The notes under the pieces: generated by a model
What the model saw: only the letters and a program-made list of their open reading frames with translations
Told to the model about the DNA's origin: nothing
The model's database searches: none
Part shown: one piece after another, positions 1 to 9,790 of the stretch
Position numbering within the stretch: the stretch's first letter is position 1
Layout: each line of letters begins with the position of its first letter
Position numbers and translations under genes: made by a program
Assembly (NCBI GenBank): GCA_946403755.1
Contig: CAMJBC010000001.1
Location: 16,735 to 80,734, forward strand
DNA: 64,000 nucleotides
Direction: 5' to 3'
DNA from: an uncultured Mycoplasmatota bacterium
Lineage (GTDB): Bacteria; Bacillota_I; Bacilli_A; RF39; UBA660

Positions 1-1
1 T

Positions 2-193
2 GATACTGAAATCACAGGAGATATGGATACAGTATTTGTAGTAACTAACTCTTATTATGGAACTGGTGGAGATGAACCTCCTTCAGATAATCCTAAAACA
101 GGCGATAATATATACTTCTATATATCAATGTTATTAATTAGTTTAATAGGATTAGTTAAATATACAAAAGCTTATGTTAAAAATAACTTATAG
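2..193 (+). CDS. 3' end of surface protein with C-terminal NPKTG sortase-like signal and TM helix (partial)
   Basis: Frame 2 reads DTEITGDMDTVFVVTNSYYGTGGDEPPSDNPKTGDNIYFYISMLLISLIGLVKYTKAYVKNNL*; NPKTG (nt 89-103) followed by a hydrophobic helix and basic tail. Confidence 0.75.
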   Translation, partial: DTEITGDMDTVFVVTNSYYGTGGDEPPSDNPKTGDNIYFYISMLLISLIGLVKYTKAYVKNNL

Positions 194-214
194 TTTAAAA
201 CTATAAGTTTTTTT
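185..214 (+). terminator. rho-independent terminator
   Basis: AACTTATAG...CTATAAGTT followed by T-run. Confidence 0.75.
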
Positions 215-246
215 ATTATAATAATATTGAAAAAAAGGAGTTACTT

Positions 247-1692
247 ATGAATAAAAATATAATAAAACTATTTTTATTGTCATTAATTCTTTTAATAATA
301 TCTAGTATTGTAATATTAATATATGGTAAAGAATATGAAATGAGTTTTAGTGTAAGTACTAGAAATATTGTATCTATTAGTGAAGATAATAGAACAGGTA
401 AAATTGAAATAATTGATAAAAGAAAAAAAGATGATTTTTATTATGTTAGAATAAAAGCTATTAAACCTGGTAAAGCTGATGTAAAAGTTAGTTATGGCGA
501 TTATGGTGAAATTAGATCTTTTTATATTCATAAATCATTAGTAATAACTGATAATGGTTATTTTGGTAAATCTAATTGTTCTGAAGTAATACCTATATCT
601 TTATCAATAATATTAATATATGGATTAGTTTTATTGATTAAAAAATATAAATCTAGTATAAATGATAATTTATATCAATATAAGAATGTAGCATATTTAG
701 GTATTATAATATTTTTATCATTTTTTATATTAAGCAATATATTATCTATTTTTAATTATCAAGGTATATATGATACAGTTAGTGAAACTATTAATTCTGT
801 TTCTTCAGTATCATTTTATTTATTACCAATAGCATTTATTACATTCTTATTAGTAACTATAAGTAATATAAATTTAATACGTAAAGAAGGTTTTTCATTA
901 AGAAATCTACTTGGAGTATTTTTAGGTATATTTCTTTGTTTGTCTACATTTATACCTGATACAACATATAACATATTAATGAAAACACAAATAGTAGATA
1001 TATATAATTTAAGTGCTCCTGGACCATACATTTATAATTTTATAGAGTCAATTATATATTTAACTATTTCGTACTTAGAATGTATTTTATTAGGAACAAT
1101 TATTATAGCTATTAAATCTGTTAAAAGAAAAATTAAATATAATAAAGATTTTATTATTATATTAGGATGTCAAATAAGAAAAGATGGATCTTTAACTCCA
1201 TTGTTAAAAGGTAGAGTAGATAAAGCAATTGAGTTTAGGAATGAACAATTTAAAAATGCCAAAAAAGATTTAATATTTATACCATCAGGTGGTAAAGGTG
1301 AAGATGAAGTAATATCAGAAGCGGAAGCTATGAAAAACTATTTATTAAAAAATGGTATTAAACCTAGAAATATATTACTTGAAGATGAATCTAAGAATAC
1401 CTATGAAAATATTAAGTTTTCAAATAAATTAATTAAAAATAAAAAAGCTAATGTAGCTTTTTCTACAACTAATTATCATGTTTTTAGAGCTGGTTTAATA
1501 GCAAGTGAACAAGGGCTAAAATTAGAAGGAATTGGTAGTAAAACAAAAGCTTATTTTTGGATTAATGCATTTATTAGAGAATTTATAGGTACATTATATT
1601 CTGAAAAGAAAAAACATATAATAGTATTTATTATGATTATAATAACATTAATAATAATGATTACTATTACTTATTTTGCAAATAATATTTAG
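247..1692 (+). CDS. multi-pass membrane protein with C-terminal YdcF/SanA-like (DUF218) domain
   Basis: IILGCQIRKDGSLTPLLKGRVDKAIEF, PSGGKGEDEVISEAEAMKNYLL, NTYENIKFS and TTNYHVFRAG are DUF218 signatures; RBS aaggag. Confidence 0.8.
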   Translation: MNKNIIKLFLLSLILLIISSIVILIYGKEYEMSFSVSTRNIVSISEDNRTGKIEIIDKRKKDDFYYVRIKAIKPGKADVKVSYGDYGEIRSFYIHKSLVITDNGYFGKSNCSEVIPISLSIILIYGLVLLIKKYKSSINDNLYQYKNVAYLGIIIFLSFFILSNILSIFNYQGIYDTVSETINSVSSVSFYLLPIAFITFLLVTISNINLIRKEGFSLRNLLGVFLGIFLCLSTFIPDTTYNILMKTQIVDIYNLSAPGPYIYNFIESIIYLTISYLECILLGTIIIAIKSVKRKIKYNKDFIIILGCQIRKDGSLTPLLKGRVDKAIEFRNEQFKNAKKDLIFIPSGGKGEDEVISEAEAMKNYLLKNGIKPRNILLEDESKNTYENIKFSNKLIKNKKANVAFSTTNYHVFRAGLIASEQGLKLEGIGSKTKAYFWINAFIREFIGTLYSEKKKHIIVFIMIIITLIIMITITYFANNI

Positions 1693-1700
1693 GAGATAAA

Positions 1701-2612
1701 ATGATATATATTTTAATTTTTTTAATTATTATATATTTAATAATTACTTATTTGATGTTTATATTAATATGTAAAAGAATTAAATATAGTCCTTTATCAT
1801 TTATAGATAGAAATATAGATGAGTCATTAAAACCTTTTAAAAAGATTATTGATAAAGGTAATGATTGGTTTTCTAAAATAAAATATAAAGATATATATAT
1901 TAAATCTAATGATGGTTTAAAGTTACATGGAATATTTATTGAAAACTATAAAAGCAAAGGTATATTAATCGAAACCCATGGCTATAGGAGTAGTGTTCAA
2001 AGAGATCTACTCGCGTCATGCTATCACTATTTTGAAATGGGATACAGTCTATTATTAGTAGATCAAAGAGCCAATGGTATGAGTGAAGGCAAATATATTA
2101 CTTTTGGTATGAAAGAAAGTGAAGATATAATTTCTTGGATAAAGTATATTAATAAAAAATATAAGAATTTGCCAATATCATTAGGCGCAATATCTATGGG
2201 AGCTTCTTCTATAATGATGGCTATGAAAGATATAAAAGATAATATGAATGTAAAATCTGTAATAGCAGATTGTGGTTATAATAATGCTTATGATGAAGTT
2301 AATTATTGTATTAAACACTATTTTCATATACCTGGTAAATTATTTATAGATATGATTAATATATGGTGTAGATTAATAGCTAAATTTAATTTAAAAGACA
2401 AAACTGTAATAGATTGTATAAAAAATTCTAATATTCCATTATTAATAATACATGGAAAAGAAGATGATTTTGTACCTACAATTAATTCAAAATTAATTTA
2501 TGATGCATACAAAAGTAAAAAAGAAATATTAATTGTTAAAAATGCTAATCATGGAACTAGTTATTTAGTAGATAGTGACAAATATATTAAAACAATTAAA
2601 AAATTTTTATAA
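1701..2612 (+). CDS. alpha/beta hydrolase with N-terminal TM
   Basis: ETHGYRSS, GAISMGASS nucleophile elbow (GxSxG), IIHGKEDDFVP, NANHG. Confidence 0.8.
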   Translation: MIYILIFLIIIYLIITYLMFILICKRIKYSPLSFIDRNIDESLKPFKKIIDKGNDWFSKIKYKDIYIKSNDGLKLHGIFIENYKSKGILIETHGYRSSVQRDLLASCYHYFEMGYSLLLVDQRANGMSEGKYITFGMKESEDIISWIKYINKKYKNLPISLGAISMGASSIMMAMKDIKDNMNVKSVIADCGYNNAYDEVNYCIKHYFHIPGKLFIDMINIWCRLIAKFNLKDKTVIDCIKNSNIPLLIIHGKEDDFVPTINSKLIYDAYKSKKEILIVKNANHGTSYLVDSDKYIKTIKKFL

Positions 2613-2642
2613 TATGCTATAATTATGTGGTAGGAGGTATTT

Positions 2643-3863
2643 ATGATAGATTACGATAAAACCAAGGATAGATTTGATAAATACATTGAAAGATGTAAAA
2701 AAACTATTGAAAATACTTTTTTTAGTGAAGAGGAATTATCTAAAGCAGCAGATGTTAAATCAGATAATATAGCAGCTGGTTTAGCTCGCGAAGAAGATGA
2801 TTTGGAAACTGTTCTAAAGGAGCATAGAAAAAGATTAATACAAATTAAAATTGATCATACTATGAGAGTGGTTGCTGATGTAACTAAAATAGCTAATAGT
2901 GTAGGAGCACCAATTGATTTTGTTAAAACAGTTGAAGTAGCCGGATTACTACATGATATAGGAAGATTTAAACAAGCTATACTTAATAATGGTTATGATG
3001 ATGGTATAGATAAGAAAACTGGTTTATCAAGAGCAGTAGGTTTTGGTACTTTGAGACATGCTCAATATGGACAAAAGATGCTTAGTGAACTTGGAATGTT
3101 TGATTATTATGAAATACCAGAGAGATATAGATTCGCTATTGGTGAAGTAGTTGCTCATCATCAAGATGCTAATATTACAGGAGATTATGCAACAAGATTT
3201 ACAAGTGGTAAACAGCTTGATACTGATAAATATTTAACTGGTAGTCAAATGTTAAATGAACATGAAAAAATAATAGTAGCGGCTTTATTACAAATGGTTA
3301 AAGATGTAGATATGATTGATATTTTATATCAAAATATATCTGGTGAAATGCCTACTGTAAGAAAAAGCGTTGAATATAGAACAACGGACCCAGTAACTGG
3401 TAAACAAGATACTTTAGATGAAATAGCAGCTTATTGGGGAGTAGATCCTAAAGTAATTAAAGATTATAACAAATTAGAAAGTGATGATATTTCTGGTAGA
3501 GTTAGATTATCTATTCCAATTAAAGAAATGTCTCCATCTAAATTAGAAGTACCTCTTGATATTCAAAAGAGATTCTTTAATAATGAAGATTTAGATTTAC
3601 AAGAATTACAAAGAAGAAGAGATTGGACATTTATTACTGGTATGTGGTGGAGACTTAATCATTTCTTAAATGGCATTTCTTTTATATCTAATTTAGAATT
3701 AATGGAACAAAATGAAGTATTAGAAAAAATATATGCTACATATCCAGATGAATATAAACCTTTAGTAGCACCTGCTTTTGAATTTGCTAAAGAAAAGCTG
3801 TTGGGAAAAGTTATTAGAGATAATAAAGGCGAAATATATGTTAAAAGAAGGCAGATAATGTGA
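2643..3863 (+). CDS. HD-domain phosphohydrolase
   Basis: DHTMRVVADV...VAGLLHDIGRF...HHQD. Confidence 0.8.
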   Translation: MIDYDKTKDRFDKYIERCKKTIENTFFSEEELSKAADVKSDNIAAGLAREEDDLETVLKEHRKRLIQIKIDHTMRVVADVTKIANSVGAPIDFVKTVEVAGLLHDIGRFKQAILNNGYDDGIDKKTGLSRAVGFGTLRHAQYGQKMLSELGMFDYYEIPERYRFAIGEVVAHHQDANITGDYATRFTSGKQLDTDKYLTGSQMLNEHEKIIVAALLQMVKDVDMIDILYQNISGEMPTVRKSVEYRTTDPVTGKQDTLDEIAAYWGVDPKVIKDYNKLESDDISGRVRLSIPIKEMSPSKLEVPLDIQKRFFNNEDLDLQELQRRRDWTFITGMWWRLNHFLNGISFISNLELMEQNEVLEKIYATYPDEYKPLVAPAFEFAKEKLLGKVIRDNKGEIYVKRRQIM

Positions 3864-4084
3864 ATGGGTTTTCTATTTTAATGTTTATTTTTGCATTATT
3901 AATATTTCTATGTGGATTGTATCTATCAAGAGGAAAAAATGGTGATTTTACTCAATTATTATTATGGAAAACCCATAAGAAATCTTATACTAAAGAAGAA
4001 TTATGGACTGTAGGTAAATGGACTATGATTTCTAGTTTAATACCATTTATTTTTGGTATATTGGGTATTATATTTAATTGGTAA
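3860..4084 (+). CDS. small membrane protein, GTG start
   Basis: Two hydrophobic segments; overlaps the upstream stop by 4 bp. Confidence 0.55.
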   Translation: MNGFSILMFIFALLIFLCGLYLSRGKNGDFTQLLLWKTHKKSYTKEELWTVGKWTMISSLIPFIFGILGIIFNW

Positions 4085-4090
4085 AAATAT

Positions 4091-4112
4091 AAAGAGCGAA
4101 AGCTCTTTTTTT
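4091..4112 (+). terminator. rho-independent terminator
   Basis: AAAGAGC GAAA GCTCTTT TTTT. Confidence 0.85.
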
Positions 4113-4175
4113 ATTTGACACTTTTTACAAAAAATTAATATTTAGGTATTTACAAAGAACCTTAAAAATAGTAAT

Positions 4176-4215
4176 ATAGTGGTAGGAAGTGAAACAAAGT
4201 GGTAGAAAGTGGGGT
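4176..4215 (+). promoter_or_regulatory. four 10-bp direct repeats, putative MraZ operator
   Basis: ATAGTGGTAG (4176), GAAGTGAAAC (4186), AAAGTGGTAG (4196), AAAGTGGGGT (4206), in exact 10-bp register just upstream of mraZ. Confidence 0.75.
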
Positions 4216-4224
4216 GTTTGAATC

Positions 4225-4662
4225 ATGTTAATGGGTGAATTTCATCACAATATTGATGAAAAATCAAGATTAATAATTCCTTCCAAGTTCCGTAGTGAGC
4301 TAGGGGAAAGATTCATCATCACAAAAGGACTTGACAGATGCTTATTTGTTTATTCCGAAGTAGAATGGAACAAAATAATGCAAAGAGTAAGTTCTCTACA
4401 ATTTACCAAAAAGAATGTAAGAGCTTTTGAGCGTACATTCATTGGTGGAGCTTCTCAAATTGAATTCGATAAACAAGGTCGAATTAATATTACCTCACCG
4501 TTAGTTCATTACGCCAATATTACAAAAGAATGTGTAATCATTGGCGTAAATGAACGACTAGAAATTTGGAGCTTAGAAGAGTTTAATAGATATATGAAAG
4601 AAAATGAAGAATCTTTAGAAGAAATAACTGAAGATATATTCGATAGTCCATATGAAGCATAA
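4225..4662 (+). CDS. mraZ: transcriptional regulator MraZ
   Basis: MLMGEFHHNIDEKSRLIIPSKFR; followed by rsmH. Confidence 0.95.
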   Translation: MLMGEFHHNIDEKSRLIIPSKFRSELGERFIITKGLDRCLFVYSEVEWNKIMQRVSSLQFTKKNVRAFERTFIGGASQIEFDKQGRINITSPLVHYANITKECVIIGVNERLEIWSLEEFNRYMKENEESLEEITEDIFDSPYEA

Positions 4663-5554
4663 AAGTGTATTATTTAATGAGGTAATAAATTACTTAAATG
4701 TGTCAGAGGGTAAAACTTATATAGATGCTACTGTAGGATATGCAGGGCACTCAGGCGAGATTCTTAGGAAATTGAATAAAAAGGGGTTCCTTTTCGCCTT
4801 TGATCAAGATGAAGATGCTATTAATTATTCAAATGAAAAATTATCAGGTATCTCTGATAATTTTAAAATAATTAAAAGCAACTTCAAAAATATGAAAAAC
4901 TATATTAATGAAGAAGTAGATGGAATCTTATTTGATTTAGGAGTATCTAGTCCTCAGCTTGATGAAGCAGAAAGAGGATTTAGCTTCCATAAAGATGCTC
5001 CACTTGATATGAGAATGGATAAATCAAGCGATTTCAGTGCTATGAATGTAGTTAATGAATATAGTTATGAAAAGTTAGTTGATATATTTTATAGATTTGG
5101 TGAAGAAGATTATGCAAAACCTATAGCTAAAGGAATTATTTCAAACAGACCTATTAATACCACTTTAGAGCTTGTTGAAGTAATTAAAAACAGTGTTCCG
5201 ATGAGCTATAAAAATAATCATCATCCAGCTAGAAAAGTATTTCAAGCTATAAGAATAGAAGTAAATCATGAATTAGATATTTTAGAACAATCCTTAAGAG
5301 ATGCATTTGATCTATTAAAGATTGGAGGAAGACTTGAAGTTATATCATTCCATTCTTTGGAAGATAAAATAGTTGCCAAAGTATTTAAAGATTTATGTAG
5401 CGATGATGAGAGTGTTAAACACTTACCAATAGTGCCTGAAGATAAAAAGGCAAGAGCAAAGAAAATAGCGAAGATAACACCTTCTAATGAAGAGTTAGAA
5501 GATAATAATAGAAGTAGAAGTTCAAAACTTAGAGTGATTGAGAGGATAAGATGA
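4652..5554 (+). CDS. rsmH: 16S rRNA (cytosine-N4) methyltransferase RsmH
   Basis: MKHKSVLFNEVINYL, DATVGYAGHS, FDLGVSSPQLD, FHSLEDKIVK-like. Confidence 0.95.
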   Translation: MKHKSVLFNEVINYLNVSEGKTYIDATVGYAGHSGEILRKLNKKGFLFAFDQDEDAINYSNEKLSGISDNFKIIKSNFKNMKNYINEEVDGILFDLGVSSPQLDEAERGFSFHKDAPLDMRMDKSSDFSAMNVVNEYSYEKLVDIFYRFGEEDYAKPIAKGIISNRPINTTLELVEVIKNSVPMSYKNNHHPARKVFQAIRIEVNHELDILEQSLRDAFDLLKIGGRLEVISFHSLEDKIVAKVFKDLCSDDESVKHLPIVPEDKKARAKKIAKITPSNEELEDNNRSRSSKLRVIERIR

Positions 5555-5838
5555 AAAAGACAAAATATTTAAAATTAAGAGGAGAAAAATTTTTAACAAC
5601 TATGATAGTATTCTTTGTAGTTGGTTTTGTACTTGTAAGCTTTGTAGGTAAAGCTATGGTTCAATCATCAAACTCTGAACTTCAAAGATTAAAATCTAAA
5701 ATTAATTCTCAAAATGAAATGAATGCAAGTATTCAAATGAAAATAAATGAGCTTGCATCACTAGACAATGCACTAGAAGTTGCAGATACCTTTGGTTTGG
5801 AGTATAATAATAGTAATATTAGAGTAATTTCTGAATAG
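5551..5838 (+). CDS. ftsL: FtsL-like division protein
   Basis: Position between rsmH and the PBP; short single-TM protein with coiled coil. Confidence 0.7.
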   Translation: MKKTKYLKLRGEKFLTTMIVFFVVGFVLVSFVGKAMVQSSNSELQRLKSKINSQNEMNASIQMKINELASLDNALEVADTFGLEYNNSNIRVISE

Positions 5839-5848
5839 AGGTGTAAAC

Positions 5849-8038
5849 ATGAAGAAAATAAAAACAATTAGAATAAATGCTATATTTATTTGTGTGGTTG
5901 TTTTTATTTTTTTATGTCTAATTTTTAAACTAGTTTATATTGGTACTGGAAATATTAAAGTTAAAGATACTTCTTTAGCTGATTTTGCATCTGCTAGACA
6001 AACTATTAAAAAGACTGTTCATGCTAAAAGAGGTAGTATTTACTCTTCTAGTGGAGAAGTTTTAGCTAAGGATGTTAATAGTTATACAGTAATAGCATAT
6101 TTATCATCTTCTAGAACTAAAGATCCTAAAAAACCACATCATGTAGTTGATAAAGAGGGTACTGCTCAAGCATTAAGTCCATATATCAATATGAGTGAAA
6201 AAAGAATTTTAGAAATATTAAATACTCAAGTTGATTCTTGTGATGAATATAATAATTGTACTAAGGTATCTCCTTATCAAGTTGAACTTGGACCTGGTGG
6301 TAGGGGAATTACTGAATTAGTTAAAGAACAAATAGATGATTTAGATTTACCTGGTATTGATTTTATAGCTAGTACTAAAAGATATTATCCAAATGGTAAC
6401 TTTTTATCATATACCTTAGGATATGTTAAGAAAGATGAAAAAACTGGTGAAAGTTTTGGTGAAATGGGTACTGAGTTATTCTTTAATGATGAGTTAACTG
6501 GAGATAATGGTTATATTGAATATCAATGCGATTTACAAGGATATCAAATAACTAATGCTCCTGCTGTTGAAAAGAAACAAGTAAGTGGAAATGATATTTA
6601 TTTAACTATAGATGATAATGTACAAATGTATGCTCAACAAGCAGCTAATACTTTAGCATTATCTAAACCTGAATGGGCTATTGTAGGCGTGATGGATGCT
6701 AAAACTGGAGCAATTCTAGGAGTTGGTACATCTCCTAGCTTTAATAACAATACTCTTGAAATTAAGTCTTATTATGACCCATTTGTATCATATACATATG
6801 AACCTGGATCTACTATGAAAATATTTAGTTTCTTGGCTTCTATGGAAAATGGAAAATATAATGGAAAATCTACTTATCAAAGTGGTCGTATTAAAGTAGA
6901 TGATGCTACTATTAAAGACTGGAATGGTTATGGTTGGGGAACTATTACATATGATGAAGGATTTATGGGTTCATCTAATGTAGCAGCTACTAAACTTGCA
7001 TTAAGTCTTGGTAGAGCTAAATTAAAAGATTTTTATACTAATCTTGGTTTTGGACAAAAAACTGGTATTACATTACCTAATGAACAAGTAGGTGATATAG
7101 ATTTTAGATATGGTACTGAAATAGCAAGTGCATCTTTTGGTCAAGGTATTTCTGTTAATGCTGTTCAAATGATGCAAGCATTAACTGTTATTGCTAATAA
7201 AGGTACTATGTTAAAACCATATATTGTATCTAAAATAGTTGATGGTGAAACTGGAGAAGTAATAACTGAAAATAAAAGAGAAGAAGTAAGAAAAGTTGCA
7301 TCTGAAGATAATGTTAATCATATGATTGATTTAATGAGAGGTGTTATTGATGGAAGAGCATCAATGTCTACTGGTAAAAAATACTATCTTAAAGGATATG
7401 ATTTAATAGGTAAAACAGGTACAGCAGAAATTGCATCTTCAAGTGGTGGTTATTTAAAAGGAACTTATGTAAGAAGTTTTGCTGGATTATTTCCAGGAAA
7501 AGATCCACAAGTAATTGTTTATGTTGCTGCATCTAAAATGCATAATTCATCATATTTATATTCTAGTGTTAAAGATCTTGTTAGAGATGTAGGAACATAT
7601 TTAAATATTTATGGTGAAGAAATAAATGATTATGAATCAACAGTTACATTAAAATCATATATTAATAAGCCTGTAGAGGGTGTTAAAGCTGAATTAGAAG
7701 AATTAAAATTAAAACCAATTATTATTGGTAATGGAGAAAAAGTAATTGAACAATATCCTAGTAGTAACACTAGTTTAAATCTAAATAATAAGGTATTTTT
7801 ACGTACTAATGGTGATGAATATAAAATGCCTAATATTAAGGGTTGGTCTAGAAGTGAAGTAACTACTCTTGCTAATATGTTAAATCTAAATACAAGCTTT
7901 ATTGGATATGGTTATGTTGTTAAATCTTCTATTAAAGAAGGAGATAGTATAGAAAGTGATACTCTTGAAGTAGAACTTGAAGATAAATACAAAAAAGAAG
8001 AAGATAATTCTACAGTAAAGGATACTAAAAAGAATTAG
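5849..8038 (+). CDS. class B PBP with C-terminal PASTA (FtsI/PBP2x-like)
   Basis: EPGSTMKIFSF (SxxK), SSN, KTGTAE; C-terminal PASTA-like repeats. Confidence 0.9.
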   Translation: MKKIKTIRINAIFICVVVFIFLCLIFKLVYIGTGNIKVKDTSLADFASARQTIKKTVHAKRGSIYSSSGEVLAKDVNSYTVIAYLSSSRTKDPKKPHHVVDKEGTAQALSPYINMSEKRILEILNTQVDSCDEYNNCTKVSPYQVELGPGGRGITELVKEQIDDLDLPGIDFIASTKRYYPNGNFLSYTLGYVKKDEKTGESFGEMGTELFFNDELTGDNGYIEYQCDLQGYQITNAPAVEKKQVSGNDIYLTIDDNVQMYAQQAANTLALSKPEWAIVGVMDAKTGAILGVGTSPSFNNNTLEIKSYYDPFVSYTYEPGSTMKIFSFLASMENGKYNGKSTYQSGRIKVDDATIKDWNGYGWGTITYDEGFMGSSNVAATKLALSLGRAKLKDFYTNLGFGQKTGITLPNEQVGDIDFRYGTEIASASFGQGISVNAVQMMQALTVIANKGTMLKPYIVSKIVDGETGEVITENKREEVRKVASEDNVNHMIDLMRGVIDGRASMSTGKKYYLKGYDLIGKTGTAEIASSSGGYLKGTYVRSFAGLFPGKDPQVIVYVAASKMHNSSYLYSSVKDLVRDVGTYLNIYGEEINDYESTVTLKSYINKPVEGVKAELEELKLKPIIIGNGEKVIEQYPSSNTSLNLNNKVFLRTNGDEYKMPNIKGWSRSEVTTLANMLNLNTSFIGYGYVVKSSIKEGDSIESDTLEVELEDKYKKEEDNSTVKDTKKN

Positions 8039-8088
8039 TTGCTTAATATAATTAAAATTGATAAAATTATTTCTAGGAGGGATTACAA

Positions 8089-8298
8089 ATGTGGCGTGAT
8101 ATATTATATTTAGTAGTAGGTATTATTGGTGGTTTAGTAGCAGGATTTTTCATTGCTAAGCATATGTTTCAAAAACAATTAAAAGAAAACCCACCAATTA
8201 GTGAAGAAATGATAAAAACATTAATGAGAGGAATGGGTAGACAACCTAGTCAAAAACAAGTTAATCAATTAATGAAACAAATGCAAAGATATCAATAG
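8089..8298 (+). CDS. YneF family membrane protein
   Basis: GIIGGLVAGFFIAKHMFQKQLKENPPISEEMIKTLMRGMGRQPSQKQVNQ. Confidence 0.9.
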   Translation: MWRDILYLVVGIIGGLVAGFFIAKHMFQKQLKENPPISEEMIKTLMRGMGRQPSQKQVNQLMKQMQRYQ

Positions 8299-8327
8299 AA
8301 ATATTGATATTTTTAAAGGAGTAAAAA

Positions 8328-8867
8328 ATGAAATATTTCTTTAAACACTTACGTGTTGTTAGAAAACATAGATTTGAAGTATTTAAATTATGTTGTAAAT
8401 GTGGATTTATATGGAGAGGTTTAACTCATGATTTATCTAAGTATTCAATAGAAGAAATTAGAGAATCAGTTAAATATTATAAAAAATCTAAAGGTAAATA
8501 TAGTCCATTATTAGCAGCTAAAAAAGATGTAGGTTATTCTACAGCATGGTTACATCATTTTGGACGTAATAAACATCATTTTGAATATTGGTATGATTAT
8601 GCAGCTCCTGTTAAAACACCAATTATTCCGTTTAAATATATGGTTGAAATGGTTTGCGATAGAATAGCAGCATGTAAAATATATAATGAAGGACATTATG
8701 ATGATGGACAATCTTATAAATATTTCATTGAAAGAAAAGATGGATATATGATTAATCCTAAAATGAGTAATTTTTTAGAAATTGTTTTTAAAGAATTAAA
8801 AGATAATGGAGAAAAAATATTAAACAAAAAACATCTTAGAGAAATATATGATAATTGTATTAAATAG
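8328..8867 (+). CDS. DUF5662 family protein
   Basis: HDLSKYS...AWLHHFGRNKHHFEYW...EMVCDRIAACK. Confidence 0.7.
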   Translation: MKYFFKHLRVVRKHRFEVFKLCCKCGFIWRGLTHDLSKYSIEEIRESVKYYKKSKGKYSPLLAAKKDVGYSTAWLHHFGRNKHHFEYWYDYAAPVKTPIIPFKYMVEMVCDRIAACKIYNEGHYDDGQSYKYFIERKDGYMINPKMSNFLEIVFKELKDNGEKILNKKHLREIYDNCIK

Positions 8868-8926
8868 AAGTAATTTTACTTCTTTTTTTAAGCAATATAA
8901 TATATAATATTTTTAGAGGGAAAAAC

Positions 8927-9790
8927 ATGAGTAAAGAAATACAAAAATATATAACTTATTTATCACCAGAGTTTATTTATGTACCATTTGATAGAATGGA
9001 TTTACTTCATATTAAGAGAAGTAAATTAGTACAAAATAACTATTATTTGGGTCAAAATAATGATGGTAAAAGATTATTTAGTCCAGTTAGTGGAAAAATA
9101 ATTGGAACAAGAGAAATGAGTTTTTTAAATAAAAAATCTAATACTCTTGTTATTGAAAATAATTTTATTGATAAAAGAGAAAAATTAAATCCTTTCAAAA
9201 GTATAAGTAAATTAAAAAAAGCAGATATTATAGAATCTTTAGCTAAATATAATTTAAATAAAAAAATAAATAGTAAAACTACTTTAGTAGTAACATCTTT
9301 ATATAATAAAAAATATGATTTAGGTGATATGGTTATTAATTATGAATCATATGAACAAATACTAGAAGCTATAGATGAATTTTTAGATATTTTTAATATG
9401 AAAAACTGTTATATATGTATAGATAAGAATGATCTATATTCTATAACTGCATATGAAAAATATATAAATGCATTTTTAAATATATGTATTGTTAATTCAA
9501 ATAGAAAGTTTAAAGATGATAATTGTGTATTTTATAGTATAGAAGAAATACTTGCTATTCATAAAGCAATACACTTAGATTATATGTATGATAATACTAT
9601 TATTACTATTAATGATGGTAAACCAACTATTGTTAAAGTAAAAATATATTCATCATTATATGAGTTATTAAAAGCATTAAAAATTAATATTAAGAATAAA
9701 GTTGTTTATGTTAATAATAATAAAATAGATGATGTAAAAGACTTTGTTATTGATTTTGGAGTAAGAAGTATAATTATAAAGGATAAATAA
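8927..9790 (+). CDS. RnfC-derived protein lacking the Gly-rich NADH/FMN motif and 4Fe-4S modules
   Basis: GQNNDGKRLFSPVSGKIIG, NTLVIENN...LNPFKSISKLKKADIIESL, EQILEAIDEFLDIFNMKNCYICIDKND and YSIEEILAIHKAIHLDYMYDNTIITINDG align by eye with the RnfC order barrel-sandwich/Rossmann/SLBB. Confidence 0.6.
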   Translation: MSKEIQKYITYLSPEFIYVPFDRMDLLHIKRSKLVQNNYYLGQNNDGKRLFSPVSGKIIGTREMSFLNKKSNTLVIENNFIDKREKLNPFKSISKLKKADIIESLAKYNLNKKINSKTTLVVTSLYNKKYDLGDMVINYESYEQILEAIDEFLDIFNMKNCYICIDKNDLYSITAYEKYINAFLNICIVNSNRKFKDDNCVFYSIEEILAIHKAIHLDYMYDNTIITINDGKPTIVKVKIYSSLYELLKALKINIKNKVVYVNNNKIDDVKDFVIDFGVRSIIIKDK

